In this document: positions 10,558-10,844 of the stretch, in pieces
Layout: every line of letters starts with the position of its first letter
Numbering within the stretch: the first letter of the stretch is position 1
Assembly (NCBI GenBank): GCA_019232645.1
Contig: JAFANO010000177.1
Coordinates: forward strand, 1 to 10,844
DNA: 10,844 nucleotides
From: Planctomycetaceae bacterium
GTDB lineage: Bacteria; Planctomycetota; Planctomycetia; Isosphaerales; Isosphaeraceae
Reading direction: 5' to 3'
Program-made: the position numbers and the translations under genes
Notes under the pieces: generated by a model
Told to the model about the DNA's origin: nothing
Database searches by the model: none
Seen by the model: the letters and a program-made list of their open reading frames with translations, nothing else

Positions 10558-10587
10558 ATCGTAAAGGGTTTGGGCCTCCAGAGTCAA
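10558..10587 (-). promoter_or_regulatory. Sigma-70-type promoter candidate for ileS
   Basis: On the minus strand TTGACT (10582-10587, five of six bases of the -35 consensus) is followed by an 18-base spacer and TACGAT (10558-10563, four of six bases of the -10). Transcription would start near 10550 and give a leader of about 160 bases containing the stem-loop at 10427-10447. It is the best promoter-like pair in the 10392-10600 gap. Confidence 0.45.
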
Positions 10588-10639
10588 CCCATCGCGGACC
10601 CCCATGACGGCGCGGGCATGCCCATCCGAGGCCCCGCCG

Positions 10640-10825
10640 ATGACGGCGGATTCCAAGGAGGAAGAGGTCGATCTGACGGAGTACGAGGACTTCGCCGATG
10701 CCCGGAGGCAGTTGGGCCGGCTCCTCGACGACGTGTACAACCGGAAGCGGATCCACTCGGCGCTGGGCTACCTGACGCCGAGCGAGTTCGAGGAACAAGG
10801 GACCAGCATGCAGCGATCGCAGTGA
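10640..10825 (+). pseudogene. IS3-family transposase remnant (C-terminal end of integrase core)
   Basis: From about 10655 the frame reads KEEEVDLTEYEDFADARRQL, and further on VYNRKRIHSALGYLTPSEFE, then stops at TGA 10823-10825. This is the very end of the DDE integrase domain of IS3-family OrfB. The catalytic Asp residues, and almost all of the roughly 270-300 residues normally upstream, are missing. The bases before 10655 do not continue the transposase in this frame, so the left breakpoint is near there. The nearest in-frame ATG codons (10640, 10604) are probably not real starts. It cannot be active. The element's right end should lie shortly after the stop, and the window ends 19 bases later, so the terminal repeat cannot be checked. 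The remnant lies upstream of ileS on the opposite strand, with the ileS promoter about 50-70 bases to its left. Confidence 0.8.
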
Positions 10826-10844
10826 TGGATCGATCAAAACCCCC

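Overview
This high-GC window looks like chromosomal DNA from a planctomycete, most likely a relative of the Isosphaeraceae. That assignment is inference from the gene families, the divergent isoleucyl-tRNA synthetase and the base composition; there is no rRNA or other marker to prove it. All boundaries were read by eye, without database searches.

Layout. Positions 1-6438 carry genes on the plus strand. These are the 3' end of an L-2-amino-thiazoline-4-carboxylic acid hydrolase-family gene (1-360), a MotA/TolQ/ExbB-like channel protein with a long helical tail (486-1817), a three-helix membrane protein with a putative Ig-like (He_PIG-type) domain (1891-2667), an MsbA-type ABC exporter with a TTG start (2815-4731), and the magnesium channel gene mgtE (5053-6438). 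The mgtE gene has its own extended -10 promoter and a structured leader. Positions 6490-10391 run on the minus strand: ileS, then a DinB-family gene whose start overlaps the ileS stop by 11 bases. The two gene blocks converge at 6439-6490, where I see no strong terminator. Upstream of ileS, the right edge (10640-10825) holds the C-terminal remnant of an IS3-family transposase on the plus strand.

How the genes work together. The channel protein and the Ig-like membrane protein are adjacent, have similar Shine-Dalgarno sites and have complementary topologies. They look like a two-gene membrane complex distantly modelled on MotA/MotB or ExbB/ExbD, but the small partner lacks the expected acidic residue in its first helix. 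This pair is the best candidate for an uncharacterised system here. The ABC exporter and MgtE look like independent housekeeping transport genes. The ileS gene encodes a type 2-like enzyme whose HIGH motif reads GVHH, a swapped motif linked to very strong mupirocin resistance. The DinB-family protein is probably translated by coupling to ileS.
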